From contig CAZSZO010000013.1 of NCBI GenBank assembly GCA_964611125.1, forward strand, positions 1 to 64,000: a stretch of 64,000 nt of DNA, given 5' to 3'. Made by a program: the position numbers and the translations under genes. The notes beneath the pieces are model-generated. The model searched no databases. It saw nothing but the letters and a program-made list of their open reading frames with translations, and was not told where the DNA came from. Numbering within the stretch: position 1 is the first letter of the stretch; each line of letters begins with the position of its first letter. This stretch comes from JAEUIX01 sp964611125 (GTDB lineage: Bacteria > Planctomycetota > Phycisphaerae > Phycisphaerales > UBA1924). This document shows positions 16,191 to 25,178 of the stretch, piece after piece.

Positions 16191-17078
16191 TCAGTTCCGC
16201 GCCGGCCCCGCGCTGTTCATCAGCACCCGCTGGAACTCCACCGCCGCCGGACTCGGCGCCCGATCAACACGCCGGACGATCGCCAGCTTGCGCGACAGCT
16301 CGCCCCCTCGGCATGCCAGCCCCTCCCCCGGGCGGAGGGCGAAGCGGCTGACGAACCCCACGCCGATCCCCGCCGCGACCATGTGCTTGATCGATTCGAT
16401 CGAGCGCAGCTCCATCACCACATTGAGCTTGGCGCCCGCCCGGGCCGCCGCGGCGTCGAGCACCTCGCGCACCGCCGTGCCCGCCTCGAACGCCACCAGG
16501 CTCTGGCCGTCGAGCTCCTTCCAGCGGAACTCCTGCTGCTCGCCCAGCGGGTGGCGCGGCGGCAGGATCAGCCGCAGCGCATCATCGACCAGCGGATGGT
16601 GGGCCAGCCCTTCGCTCTGCCCCCCGCTCACCGGCAGTGTGACGATCCCCAGGTCGAGCTCCCCCGACAGCACCGCTGCGGCGACCGCGCTCGACCCCGC
16701 CTCGCGCACGTAGAACCGCAGCCCCGGGTGGGCCTTGCGCACAGCCGAGATGACCCGAGGAAGCAGGTAGGTGGTCGCCGTGGCGCCGCCGCCGACGCGG
16801 ATGGAGCCCTGCTGCAGGCCCATCACCTCGCGCACCGCCCGGGCGCCCGCCTGCGCGTTGCGCACGGCGTCGAGGGCGTGCTGGCGAAAGACCCGCCCGG
16901 CGGCCGTCAGCTCCACGCCCCGACCGGTGCGGTCAAAGAGCTGAGCCCCGAGTTCCTTCTCGAGCTTGCGGAGCATCGCGGACAGGGCTGGCTGAGTAAC
17001 CCCCACCGCGCGGGCGGCCCGGGTAAGGTGGCCCGCGTCAGCGATGGCGAGAAAATACCGAAGCGGCGTGAGTTCCAC
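16191..17078 (-). CDS. LysR-family transcriptional regulator
   Basis: This 295-residue regulator has an N-terminal winged helix-turn-helix (LTRAARAVGVTQPALSAMLR, then LEKELGAQLFDR) and a type-2 periplasmic-binding-like effector domain (GGGATATTYLLPRVISAVRK, ELDLGIVTLPV, VAAGIGVGFVSRFAL). The GTG at 17078 gives the usual MELTPLRYFLAIAD start and has TACGCT 5 nt upstream; a TTG at 17084 is the other option. It lies downstream of the sigma/anti-sigma pair on the same strand. The target and inducer are unknown; no divergent partner gene is present. Confidence 0.93.
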   Translation of the reverse strand: MELTPLRYFLAIADAGHLTRAARAVGVTQPALSAMLRKLEKELGAQLFDRTGRGVELTAAGRVFRQHALDAVRNAQAGARAVREVMGLQQGSIRVGGGATATTYLLPRVISAVRKAHPGLRFYVREAGSSAVAAAVLSGELDLGIVTLPVSGGQSEGLAHHPLVDDALRLILPPRHPLGEQQEFRWKELDGQSLVAFEAGTAVREVLDAAAARAGAKLNVVMELRSIESIKHMVAAGIGVGFVSRFALRPGEGLACRGGELSRKLAIVRRVDRAPSPAAVEFQRVLMNSAGPARN

Positions 17079-17083
17079 ACTCA

Positions 17084-17089
17084 AGCGTA
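17084..17089 (-). promoter_or_regulatory. -10-like hexamer for leaderless LysR mRNA
   Basis: On the minus strand TACGCT lies 5 nt before the GTG start at 17078. No Shine-Dalgarno is visible. The spacing would place the transcription start at or next to the start codon. Confidence 0.4.
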
Positions 17090-17156
17090 TCGGTAATCAG
17101 GGGCGCAAGGGCCGCTCAGCACGGATCGACCCCGCAGGGCTGACCGGCCCGAGCGA

Positions 17157-18017
17157 TCAGTGGGCGGTGCTGCGGAGCAGCGTGAGCGACGAAGCGCCGT
17201 CGGTGGCGGGGGCCACCAGGGCGAGCGTCTTCCCGCCGGAAAGGTCGAGGTTGGCGACCTCCTCGCGGGCGAGCCCGGGACCGCTGTGGGTGAACGTGGC
17301 GACCACCGAGCCCGTGACGCTCCCGTCGGGCCCCACGATCACGAGGCGGAACTCGCCATCCACAGGGGGAAGCTGATCACAGAAGAACTGGCCCGACTTC
17401 GTCTCGGGGTCCAGCAGCAGCACGGCCCGGCTGGGCTGGGCCGCCGCCGACTCGCTGGGGGTGAAGTTGACGAACCGGGTGCGCGGGGAGAGGAACGCCG
17501 ACTGGAACTTGGCGCCGTACTCGCGGGCGAATTTCTCCATCACCGAGTTGTTCGACACCAGGCGGTCGATCTCGCGATTCTGGTTGAAGACCTGCATCGC
17601 GACCACGGCCAGCGCGACCATGCCCGCAGCGCAGCCGATGGCCAGACCCCGCCACAGGGGAGAGACGCCGCGGCTGGGGAGGAGCTTGGGGGTCTCGCGC
17701 CCGCCGGTGTGCAGACGCGCGGGGCGGGCGACGCCGCCGCCGATCGCCGCGGAGACCGCCGCGAGCACCCGCTCACGCAGGCTGGCGGGGGGCTCCACCC
17801 GGGGCAGAATCGCGTCGATCTCGGCCATGCGCGACTGCTGGTCGCGGAGCTGCTCCTGCACAGCCGGGGGCGCCGAGGCGAAGGCGGACTCGAAGCTGCG
17901 GCGCTCGTCGTCGCTCAGCAGACCCAGGGCATCCAGTGAGGCCAACTCGAACAGGTCCTTGGCGGTCCAAGTCGAGGACTGGTCGTGCGTGTTTCGGTTG
18001 GGGGTGAAGGAAGTCAT
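17157..18017 (-). CDS. Anti-sigma factor, RskA-like, single membrane helix
   Basis: The 286 residues comprise an N-terminal cytoplasmic part (TAKDLFELASLDALGLLSDD) of the anti-sigma type without a zinc-binding HxxxCxxC motif, one membrane helix (GLAIGCAAGMVALAVVAMQV) and a C-terminal periplasmic domain of the RskA type (KSGQFFCDQLPPVDGEFRLV). It overlaps the sigma gene by 4 bases (ATGA at 18014-18017), which indicates translational coupling. It should hold the ECF sigma factor inactive at the membrane until a signal is received. Confidence 0.88.
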   Translation of the reverse strand: MTSFTPNRNTHDQSSTWTAKDLFELASLDALGLLSDDERRSFESAFASAPPAVQEQLRDQQSRMAEIDAILPRVEPPASLRERVLAAVSAAIGGGVARPARLHTGGRETPKLLPSRGVSPLWRGLAIGCAAGMVALAVVAMQVFNQNREIDRLVSNNSVMEKFAREYGAKFQSAFLSPRTRFVNFTPSESAAAQPSRAVLLLDPETKSGQFFCDQLPPVDGEFRLVIVGPDGSVTGSVVATFTHSGPGLAREEVANLDLSGGKTLALVAPATDGASSLTLLRSTAH

Positions 18018-18595
18018 GATGCAGGTTCCTCGCTCAAGTCGCCCCCCTCGCGAAGACGCACCAAGGCGCGGCTGAGCGCCGACTTGATCGTCCCCAAGGG
18101 GGTATTCAGTTCCTCGCCGATCTGGCGAAGGGTTTGACCGTTCAAATACGCCCGTGTCACCACGGTGCGCTGCAGTTCCGGCAGTCGGCGAATGCGCTGC
18201 ATGAGCAAAGTGAACCGCTCATCTCGCTCCGACGCCGGTTGTGATTGGGTTTCAAATCTTTCCGGATTCGCCTGTTTTTCGTCCAAACTCCCGGTCTTGA
18301 CCGCCGCTCGGGCTCTCCGCAGCCGATCCACAAGGTATCGACGGGTAATCAGCATCACCCACGTCACGAGCGCCGCTCGCGTCGGGTCATATCGGCCAGC
18401 CGTCCGCCACAGTCGCACGAAGACTTCTTGAACCGCTTCCTCGGCGTCGTCCCGGCTCGGTAGGGCCTGATAGGCCATTCGGTAGACCAACGATCCAAAT
18501 CGGTCATACAGCTTCGCTACGGCGGCAGGATCGCCGCTCGCCACACCTTGCATGAGGCTCAAATCGACCGCCTGGTTTTCTGCTGACGCGGCCAT
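18014..18595 (-). CDS. ECF RNA polymerase sigma factor, SigK-like
   Basis: This 193-residue sigma-70 family protein has region 2 (LYDRFGSLVYRMAYQALPSR, DDAEEAVQEVFVRLWRTAGRY) and region 4 (LPELQRTVVTRAYLNGQTLR, QIGEELNTPLGTIKSALSRA). The last motif is characteristic of ECF factors partnered with RskA-like anti-sigma proteins. The start has a GAGG at about 8 nt. It is the first gene of the pair and is probably autoregulated, though no clear -35 AAC motif was found. Confidence 0.93.
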   Translation of the reverse strand: MAASAENQAVDLSLMQGVASGDPAAVAKLYDRFGSLVYRMAYQALPSRDDAEEAVQEVFVRLWRTAGRYDPTRAALVTWVMLITRRYLVDRLRRARAAVKTGSLDEKQANPERFETQSQPASERDERFTLLMQRIRRLPELQRTVVTRAYLNGQTLRQIGEELNTPLGTIKSALSRALVRLREGGDLSEEPAS

Positions 18596-18805
18596 CGGCA
18601 GAACCTCAGATCACCCGCCCCGCCCGCTCCAAAGTGCCGCTTCGGCTGAGCTTCCTGCTATACGAAAGACACCCACATCAGGATGCCCCCGGGCGGCGAA
18701 TCCGTCTGGTGATCACGCAAAGAGTACCCCATCTCGGACGGACCGTCAATCGGAAAGTGTTCGGTAGATAGGTTTTTGTTCGTTGGGTCATTTCTCAAAT
18801 CGCGG

Positions 18806-18834
18806 TTGCAAAGAAACGATACAACCGTTAGAGT
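18806..18834 (+). promoter_or_regulatory. Sigma-70-type promoter for the pseudopilin gene
   Basis: TTGCAA and TAGAGT are separated by exactly 17 bases in a locally AT-rich stretch. The start would be near 18841, upstream of the TTG at 18870 and downstream of the longer frame start at 18783. Confidence 0.4.
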
Positions 18835-18869
18835 CTCATACGGAGAACCGCAACCCGGAGCGCCGCCCC

Positions 18870-19664
18870 TTGCGCAGGCTGTCTCATCAGACCCGTCCGC
18901 CGCTGGATGCCATCGCGTCCCGGGGTGTCGGTCTTACCGGGCTCTTCACATCTCGGGCCCACCCAATTGCCGAGCGCCGCCGGTCGGGATTCACCCTGAT
19001 CGATGTCATGGTCTCGCTGGCGGTCATCGCCGTGCTGCTGGCCATCCTCGCCCCCAGCCTGACGATGGTTCGCGAGACCGCCCGAAAGGTTCGCTGCAGC
19101 TCCAACATCCGGCAGGTCGGCATCGGCATCGTCATGTACGCCGACGCCAACAAGTCGCAGCTCCCCTACAGCGTCTTCGCCGCCAAGGTCGCCAACGACC
19201 CCCAACACCTGCCGCAGGCGATGATCACCCTCCGCCGCAACAACTTCCGCCAGTGGGACGGCATCGGCCTGCTGTACTCGCTCGATTACCTGCCCACGTC
19301 GGGCGTGTTCTATTGCCCGTCGCACACGGGTCAGCACACCTTCGCCCGCTACGCGGACGCCTGGAACTCCGGCGCCGGCTCCATCTCGGGCAACATCCAC
19401 TACCGTGGCGATGTGAACGTCTCGCCCGGGCTCACGGAGTTCGCCGTGTCGCCCCGCACCGCGCTGCTGGCCGATGGCCTGGCCGCCCGGTCCGACTTCA
19501 ACCACATCACCGGCCTGAACGTGCTGCGGTCGGATATCTCAGTCCAGTGGTACCCCGACACCGGTTCAACGATCTACAAGTCGCTCCCTGAGGAGCCCCT
19601 GTCGACCAACGCCGGGCCGGATCGGAACGTTCAGGAAGCCTGGAACCTGCTTGACGCGCCCTGA
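18870..19664 (+). CDS. Prepilin-type N-terminal methylation protein (pseudopilin-like)
   Basis: The protein carries a type IV prepilin signal (ERRRSGFTLIDVMVSLAVIA) followed by a hydrophobic helix. Glu5 of the mature protein is replaced by Asp. The C-terminal region has the planctomycete layout (RKVRCSSNIRQVGIGIVMYA, then VFYCPSH). Such proteins are abundant in planctomycetes and are thought to be processed by prepilin peptidase. The TTG at 18870, with GGAG 9 nt upstream and downstream of a good promoter, is preferred over the TTG at 18783. The leader is unusually long at about 36 residues. Confidence 0.8.
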   Translation: MRRLSHQTRPPLDAIASRGVGLTGLFTSRAHPIAERRRSGFTLIDVMVSLAVIAVLLAILAPSLTMVRETARKVRCSSNIRQVGIGIVMYADANKSQLPYSVFAAKVANDPQHLPQAMITLRRNNFRQWDGIGLLYSLDYLPTSGVFYCPSHTGQHTFARYADAWNSGAGSISGNIHYRGDVNVSPGLTEFAVSPRTALLADGLAARSDFNHITGLNVLRSDISVQWYPDTGSTIYKSLPEEPLSTNAGPDRNVQEAWNLLDAP

Positions 19665-19770
19665 CCGGCCTGAGCGCCCTGCTTGCTGCGGCCGCGCCAG
19701 CCTCATCCGCTTCCGCCACGAACCCTCAGCCGCCGCTACGCTCGCTGACCACCCTCAGGAGGTCCACGCG

Positions 19771-20868
19771 ATGCGGTTCTGTCGCCTCGTCACCCCCCGC
19801 CCGTCGCCCCGGGCCAGGGCTGTCACCGGCTTGGCGCTCGCCGTCGGCCTGGCGATGCTCGATGCGCTCGGCCTGGCCAGGGCCGGCGCCCAGCTCGCGC
19901 CCAGCCGCCTCTACTACGGCGTGAACGGCCGCATCGAGGTCTCCGTCTCGATCCCGGGCGCCCCCCCCGCCCCCCCCGCCTCACCTAATGGCCCATCGGC
20001 CGATCCCTCACGCTCTGGCGAGCCCGCCGGGCCGGCGCCCGAGGCCGAGGTGGTGCTGCTCCGCCCCGCGACGGGCGAGGCGGTCGCCTCGGCGAGCGTG
20101 CTGGCGGGCGTGGTCGATTTCGCCGGGCTGTTTCCGCGGCTGTGGAAGGCTGAGAAGCCCGAGCTGCTCTACGCCCAGTTGCGTCTGGGCCGGCGGGCCC
20201 TGGGTCCGCCGCTGGTGCTCCAGCCCATGGTCAGTCCCGAGCGGGCCGCCCCCACCGACCCGCGCGGGCTGAACGTCCGGTTCGCCCCCGCAGGGCCCGC
20301 GTATTTCTCAGGCCTCCGCGTGTACGTTGACCAGCGCGTGCTGCTCGAGACCAGCGAAGGCGATATCGAGATCGCCCTCCGGCCCGACGCCGCGCCCAAC
20401 TCGGCATGGAACTTCCGCCACCTGGTCGAAGGCGGCTTTTACACGCAGATCGCCTTCCATCGCGTGGTGTCGGGGCCGACCCCCGCCGAGGGCTTCGTCA
20501 TTCAGGCCGGCGACCCGGTTGGCTCCGGGGTGGGCGGCCCGGGCTACAGCATCGACCTTGAAAACAGCCCGCTGCGCCACGACTTCGGCGTCGTCAGCAT
20601 GGCCCGCCTGGCCCAACCCGATACCGGCGGTTCGCAGTTCTTCATCTGCCTCTCGCGCGAGCGCGCGGCGTCGCTCGATGGCTCCTATTCCTCGTTTGGC
20701 CAGGTGGTCCGCGGCGGCGAAGTCGTCCGGGCCATCGCCCGCACACCCGTCGACGCGAGCGACCGCCCGAGCCGGCCGCCCGTGATCCGCAAGGCCCGCC
20801 TCATCCCGGCGCCGCCCTTCGGGGAGGGGCCCAAGCCGGTGAGCGAGCAGGTTGAGGGCGGACGATAG
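19771..20868 (+). CDS. Exported cyclophilin-type peptidyl-prolyl cis-trans isomerase
   Basis: The protein has 365 residues. A signal peptide (GLALAVGLAMLDALGLARAGA) is followed by about 150 residues of unassigned beta-rich sequence and a C-terminal cyclophilin domain with GDIEIALRPDAAPNSAWNF, IAFHRVVSG, GFVIQAGDPVGSG, GSQFFICLSR and SSFGQVVRGGEVVRAIA. It should act on periplasmic or outer-membrane proteins. The ATG at 19771 has AGGAGG 8 nt upstream; the longer frame from 19651 overlaps the previous gene and is not needed. Confidence 0.92.
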   Translation: MRFCRLVTPRPSPRARAVTGLALAVGLAMLDALGLARAGAQLAPSRLYYGVNGRIEVSVSIPGAPPAPPASPNGPSADPSRSGEPAGPAPEAEVVLLRPATGEAVASASVLAGVVDFAGLFPRLWKAEKPELLYAQLRLGRRALGPPLVLQPMVSPERAAPTDPRGLNVRFAPAGPAYFSGLRVYVDQRVLLETSEGDIEIALRPDAAPNSAWNFRHLVEGGFYTQIAFHRVVSGPTPAEGFVIQAGDPVGSGVGGPGYSIDLENSPLRHDFGVVSMARLAQPDTGGSQFFICLSRERAASLDGSYSSFGQVVRGGEVVRAIARTPVDASDRPSRPPVIRKARLIPAPPFGEGPKPVSEQVEGGR

Positions 20869-20898
20869 CGGCGAGCGGGCTGATCCAGACGGGGCCCG

Positions 20899-21261
20899 TC
20901 ACCCTTCCGACTGCGTCCTGTGCCGCTTGAACGCCGCCTGCTCCGGCCCGTTCGCCGGGTCGATCTCGCGCAAGTATTCCCAGGAGTAGATGCCCGTGTT
21001 GTGCCCGTCGGAGAAATGCAAGCGGAGGGCGTAGTTCCCCACCAGCTCGGCCGTCAGCACCGTCAGCGGGCCGCCTTGGCCAAAGCCCGTCGGCAGGATC
21101 GTCAGGGGGTTGCTCGCCATCTGGTCGCGCAGCTCGCGGGCGTCGGCCGAGGGGCTGAACTTCCGCAGGTATGCGATCGAGTAGTACGACGTGGCCCCGT
21201 CGGCCCACTCGACGGTGAGGCCCTTGTCCTTCTTCAGATCCAGCTTGCGGGGAGGGGGCAT
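20899..21261 (-). CDS. DUF971 (gamma-butyrobetaine hydroxylase-like N-terminal domain) protein
   Basis: The 120 residues form a single DUF971 domain: LTVEWADGATSYYSIAYLRK, VGNYALRLHFSDGHNTGIYS and WEYLREI. Small stand-alone proteins of this family are found beside Fe-S/ATPase genes in some bacteria; the function is unclear. The start codon is 23 bp from that of pyrF, divergently. TAGCAT lies 7 nt upstream of the ATG and no Shine-Dalgarno is visible, so a leaderless mRNA is likely. Confidence 0.9.
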   Translation of the reverse strand: MPPPRKLDLKKDKGLTVEWADGATSYYSIAYLRKFSPSADARELRDQMASNPLTILPTGFGQGGPLTVLTAELVGNYALRLHFSDGHNTGIYSWEYLREIDPANGPEQAAFKRHRTQSEG

Positions 21262-21268
21262 CGGCAGG

Positions 21269-21278
21269 ATGCTACGCT
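21269..21278. promoter_or_regulatory. Overlapping divergent -10 elements for pyrF and the DUF971 gene
   Basis: ATGCTACGCT contains TACGCT (plus, 21273-21278, 6 nt before the pyrF ATG) and, on the minus strand, TAGCAT (21274-21269, 7 nt before the DUF971 ATG). The two start codons are only 23 bp apart, so both -35 regions would lie inside the opposite gene. Confidence 0.5.
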
Positions 21279-21284
21279 CGCGCC

Positions 21285-22268
21285 ATGGCCACCACGACCA
21301 GCGTGAACCCCGCCGCCGCCGTCCCAGGCCCCGCCGGCACGAGCTTCGCCGATCGGCTCGCGCAGGCTGTCGACCGCTGCGGGGCCCCGGTCTGCATCGG
21401 GCTCGATCCGGTCTATGAAAAGCTCCCCGCCGAGCTCCGCTGCGGCACGCCCGGCGGCGGGCCGGTGGCGTCGATCGCCCGGTTCTGCGAGGGTGTGCTG
21501 GAGGCCGCCGCCGGGATCATTCCGGTCGTCAAGCCGCAGTCGGCGTGCTTTGAGCGCTACGGCTCCGCCGGCGTCGCCTGCCTGGAGCATGTCTGCCGAA
21601 GGGCCCGCGAGCTGGGGTACCTGGTGCTGCTGGATGTCAAACGTGGCGACATCGGCGTCACGGCGGAGCATTACGCCGCGGCGTGCTTCGGGGCTCTGGG
21701 AGCCGATGCCGTCACGGTCTCGCCTTATCTGGGGCCGGACACGCTCGAGCCGTTTGTGAACGCGGCTGAGGCGGGCCGGGCGGAGGCGGGTGGGCTTGGG
21801 CGGGGCGTCTTCGTGCTGGTGCGGACGAGCAACCCGGGTTCAGACGCGGTCCAGTCCCCCCTGCTCAACGACGGCCGCAGCGTGGCGGAGCTGGTCGCGA
21901 GCCAGGTGGCGGCCCTCGGCGCCGCCCGGCGGGGGGCGTGTGGGCTGTCGTCGGTCGGCGCCGTTGTGGGAGCGACCAAGGCCGCCGATGGCGCCGCGCT
22001 CCGGCGCCGCATGCCTGACCAGGTCTTTCTGATCCCCGGGTATGGCGCCCAAGGAGGCACGGCGGAGGACATCCGGGGGATGCTGCGGGCCCCGGCCGGC
22101 GGCGGCCCGCTCACTCCAGGAACGTCCGGCGTGCTGGTGACGGCCAGCCGCTCGGTGATTTATGCCTTCGTGCCAGGCGGGGGCGGTGGGGAGGCCCCCG
22201 ACTGGCAGGCGGCCGTGGCGACGGCGGCCCGCAGTTTCGCGGCGGAGCTGCGGCGGGTGGTCGAGTAA
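21285..22268 (+). CDS. pyrF: Orotidine 5'-phosphate decarboxylase, type 2
   Basis: This enzyme converts OMP to UMP in the last step of pyrimidine synthesis. The active-site stretch LLDVKRGDIGVTAEHYA is the type-2 signature (DxKRxDIxxTxxxYA). PVCIGLDPVYEKLP at the N-terminus, VFVLVRTSNPGS in the middle and IPGYGAQGG near the C-terminus also fit. At 327 residues it is somewhat longer than usual. It starts at ATG 21285 with no Shine-Dalgarno and a -10-like hexamer 6 nt upstream. Confidence 0.95.
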   Translation: MATTTSVNPAAAVPGPAGTSFADRLAQAVDRCGAPVCIGLDPVYEKLPAELRCGTPGGGPVASIARFCEGVLEAAAGIIPVVKPQSACFERYGSAGVACLEHVCRRARELGYLVLLDVKRGDIGVTAEHYAAACFGALGADAVTVSPYLGPDTLEPFVNAAEAGRAEAGGLGRGVFVLVRTSNPGSDAVQSPLLNDGRSVAELVASQVAALGAARRGACGLSSVGAVVGATKAADGAALRRRMPDQVFLIPGYGAQGGTAEDIRGMLRAPAGGGPLTPGTSGVLVTASRSVIYAFVPGGGGGEAPDWQAAVATAARSFAAELRRVVE

Positions 22269-22410
22269 GCGGCTTGCAATGGGCCTGGCAGGCTCGTTCT
22301 ATGGGATTCTCGCGAGGCCGTCTCGGCCTCTGGGCGGGAGCTGCGCACGAGCGGGCGAGGGGGGCCCAGTTGTGCAGCCCGGCGCGCCCCGCGACCGATA
22401 ATCCTTGACT

Positions 22411-23961
22411 ATGTCTACTCGAATGCTGCGCGCGCCGATCGCCGTCGCCCTGACCGCCTTGATGGGCTTTGCCGGGTGCCAGAGTTCCGACTCCGGGCGG
22501 GTGACCACGAGCTCCGCCGCGACCAAGACAGGGACCTCGGGCTCATCGACAGGGGCGAGCGGGGGCGGCTCGACGGCGAAGGGCGGGAGCGGTGGGGGGG
22601 GTGGGGCGTCGCCGGCGCCGATGACGGCCCCAGCGGCGGCGTCGGGTGTCCCGCGCGGGGTGCTCACCGGTATCGCCGGCGAGCCCGAGGTGCGGGTGCG
22701 GCTGCTCGCGCAGGCGACCAAGGTGGCGCTCTCCAGCCCGGTGCGGATGGTGTGGGTGGCCTCGGCAGGCTCGCCCCGCCCGCCGGCACGCATGACCGCT
22801 CCGGTCGAAGCGAGGCTGAACTCGGGCGGGTGGGAGCTGACTGACGCGACCGGCCTGGTGGCCCGCTTCGAGCGCGGCTCGGCGGTCGGCATCGCCGCCG
22901 AGGAGGGCGTGCTTGGCCCCGCGACCACCGAAGCCGGCGCCCCGGCGGGCCCGGTGCTGGCCCGCGGAGTCAACGCTGGCAGCCCGCGCCCCACGGCGTC
23001 GGCCCGCGTGCTCGTCAACGGTAAGGGCTACCCGGGCGTGATTCAGTTGCAGATGCGGTCGGATGTCTCGCCAGCCGCGTTCGATGTGATCGACCGCATA
23101 TCGATGGAGGAGTACGTCAAGGGCGTCGTGGCCTCGGAGATGTTCAGCGGTTGGCCGCTGGCGGCCTATCAGGCCCAGGCCGTCGCCGCGCGCAGCTACG
23201 CCCTGGCGGAGCGGTCGCGGGCCCGCTCGGCGTCGCTGGGGTTCGACCTTGAGGCCGGCATCAAGGACCAGGCCTTCGGCGGCGCCTCGGACAATCTGCT
23301 GGCCTCCAAGGCCGTCACCGACACGCGCGGCGTGGTGCTGACGTGGAACGCCGCGGCCCTGCGGGCGTACTACTCATCGACCTGCGGCGGGCGGCCGGCC
23401 TCGGCCCGCGATACGTGGCCGTCGAGCGCGGGGATGGAGTTCAACCTTGCGGGGCCGGTGCAGGCCCAGGCGCGCGAGCACGCCTGCCAGCCTGCCGGGT
23501 TTTACCACTGGACCGTGCAGCGAACCAAGAAGGACCTGACCGACCGCCTCAAGGCCTACGGGCGCGAGAACGGCACGCCGCTCAAGAACCTCACCGGGAT
23601 CGAGAGCATCCGCCAGGCGGGCGTGAACGCGGCGGGGCGGCCCAACCGGTTCCTGATCGTGCAGCCCGGGGGGCAGACCTATCTGGTGACCGGCGAGGAG
23701 CTCCGGCGGGCCTGCAACCAGGAGGGCGCGGGCCTGCCGGCGATCACGCAGGCGACGCGCGTCCACTCGAGCGATTGCGAAGTGGTGGCCTCGGGCGGGG
23801 GGACTGGGGGTGGGGGCAATGTGCTCTTCACCGGGCGCGGCTTCGGGCACGGCGTGGGCCTGTGCCAGTGGTGCGCCAAGGGCTTCGCCGACAAGGGCGA
23901 GGCCTGGCAGCAGATCCTGGCGCGGTTCTACCCCGGCGCGCGGCTTGAGCGCGTGTATTGA
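22411..23961 (+). CDS. SpoIID/LytB-domain lipoprotein
   Basis: The protein has 516 residues. The N-terminus is a lipoprotein signal (ALTALMGFAGC), followed by a Gly/Ser/Thr-rich linker. The SpoIID domain shows MEEYVKGVVASEMFSGWPLA, QAQAVAARSYAL, YYSSTCGGRPASA and a C-terminal GRGFGHGVGLCQWCAKGFAD. SpoIID proteins are lytic transglycosylases acting on denuded peptidoglycan; in non-sporulating bacteria LytB-like versions take part in wall turnover. The ATG at 22411 is preceded by GATAAT 8 nt upstream. A TTG at 22405 is possible but less likely. Confidence 0.9.
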   Translation: MSTRMLRAPIAVALTALMGFAGCQSSDSGRVTTSSAATKTGTSGSSTGASGGGSTAKGGSGGGGGASPAPMTAPAAASGVPRGVLTGIAGEPEVRVRLLAQATKVALSSPVRMVWVASAGSPRPPARMTAPVEARLNSGGWELTDATGLVARFERGSAVGIAAEEGVLGPATTEAGAPAGPVLARGVNAGSPRPTASARVLVNGKGYPGVIQLQMRSDVSPAAFDVIDRISMEEYVKGVVASEMFSGWPLAAYQAQAVAARSYALAERSRARSASLGFDLEAGIKDQAFGGASDNLLASKAVTDTRGVVLTWNAAALRAYYSSTCGGRPASARDTWPSSAGMEFNLAGPVQAQAREHACQPAGFYHWTVQRTKKDLTDRLKAYGRENGTPLKNLTGIESIRQAGVNAAGRPNRFLIVQPGGQTYLVTGEELRRACNQEGAGLPAITQATRVHSSDCEVVASGGGTGGGGNVLFTGRGFGHGVGLCQWCAKGFADKGEAWQQILARFYPGARLERVY

Positions 23962-24064
23962 GCGTGTGAGCGGAGACGGGTGTCCACCGAACGCCACGCC
24001 GACCCCCTCGGGGTCGTCCCTTCAGGGGCGGGCGGTGCGCTGTGGTTGTCGGCTGCGCGGGAAG

Positions 24065-24089
24065 CACCGACCGTGGGGCACGGTCGGTG
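24065..24089. terminator. Hairpin between convergent genes
   Basis: CACCGACCGTG and CACGGTCGGTG form a perfect 11-bp stem with a GGG loop. It lies between the SpoIID gene (plus) and the hydrolase gene (minus) and may stop transcription from both sides. There is no T tract. Confidence 0.45.
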
Positions 24090-24107
24090 GCACGGGTGGC
24101 GAGGCTG

Positions 24108-25106
24108 TCAGTCCGTCGGCGGCGGGCCGGTCGGGCGCGCCAGCGGCGGCTCGCCGCGCAGGCGGCGGGCGATGTCGGCGATGAGGCGCCGGTCTTCCTG
24201 GATCGTCTGGTGGCTGAAGGAACCCGGCCCGTGGAGCCACAGCGGGTCGGCGCCGGGCGGCGCGGCGTGGCGGGCGCCGACAATGTCGTCGCGGGTGCGG
24301 GCGTAGCAGATGAGTTCGTACTCGCCGCCGGCCCGTTGGGCGAGGGCGCTGTTGAGCTCGGTGATGAAGCCCGAGCCGGGCTTCATGTCGAAGGTCATCG
24401 GATCGATCGCGACAGTGTCGGCGAGGATCGAGCCCTGGTGGGGCGCGGCGAGGGTGATCAGGCGGGCCATCCGCAAGCGGCGGGCGGGTGATGGGTCGGG
24501 CGGGCTGTCACCGGGCCTCGGCGCGCGCTCGGAGGTGGTGATGGGCACGCGCGTCGCCGCGAGCCGCGCCACCAGCCCGCCCATGGAGATCGCGACGACG
24601 TCAACTTCGACAGTCTCGTCGGCGTCGGCCGCGGGCCAGCGGGCGTTGATGGTGTCCACGACCAGTCGGGCGGCATCGGGGAAGGTGTCAACCAGCGGGT
24701 AGGCGATGACGAGCACATCCTGGCGGCTGGGCTCGGCCAGTGTGCGCATGAGGGCATCGGCCAGACTCCGCGGGAGTGATGTCGGCGAGCGGTATCCGCC
24801 CAGCACCACCAGCGGCCGGCTGAGGGGGCGCGGATCGGCGGCCATGCGGGCGAGGTCGGCAGCAGCGTCATCAAGCGAGAGGGTGAACGACGGGGGGCTC
24901 GCGGGGCGCGATGGAGCCGAGGCGCCGCGGGTGGTGGAGCACGCCGCCAGGCCCGCGAGGGTGACGATGCCGAGGGCGACCTGGGCCAGCCGGGCGAACG
25001 GCAAGAACCCGCGGCGGGCCCGCCCGGGCGGGCCGGGGGCGGTCGGGCGGGGGGCGGTCGGGGCGGGGGAGATCGGATGGGTGGGGGGGATGGTGCTGCG
25101 ACGCAT
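24108..25106 (-). CDS. Exported alpha/beta hydrolase (lipase-like lipoprotein)
   Basis: The 332 residues have a long Pro/Arg-rich leader, then a hydrophobic segment ending in a lipobox (TLAGLAAC). The alpha/beta hydrolase core shows PLVVLGGYRSP, the nucleophile elbow VVAISMGGLVAR (Ser in AISMGG rather than GxSxG), LITLAAPHQGS and a late His (GSFSHQTIQED). This fits a PGAP1/lipase-like serine hydrolase attached to a membrane. The substrate is unknown. The start is uncertain because the leader is unusually long; a later start would still retain the lipobox. Confidence 0.8.
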   Translation of the reverse strand: MRRSTIPPTHPISPAPTAPRPTAPGPPGRARRGFLPFARLAQVALGIVTLAGLAACSTTRGASAPSRPASPPSFTLSLDDAAADLARMAADPRPLSRPLVVLGGYRSPTSLPRSLADALMRTLAEPSRQDVLVIAYPLVDTFPDAARLVVDTINARWPAADADETVEVDVVAISMGGLVARLAATRVPITTSERAPRPGDSPPDPSPARRLRMARLITLAAPHQGSILADTVAIDPMTFDMKPGSGFITELNSALAQRAGGEYELICYARTRDDIVGARHAAPPGADPLWLHGPGSFSHQTIQEDRRLIADIARRLRGEPPLARPTGPPPTD

Positions 25107-25178
25107 GGTGGGGTGAACGGTAGAAGTTGTGGCGGTGGCCGTCGCATCAGCCGCCGGGGGCTCTTACAGGATGAACGC

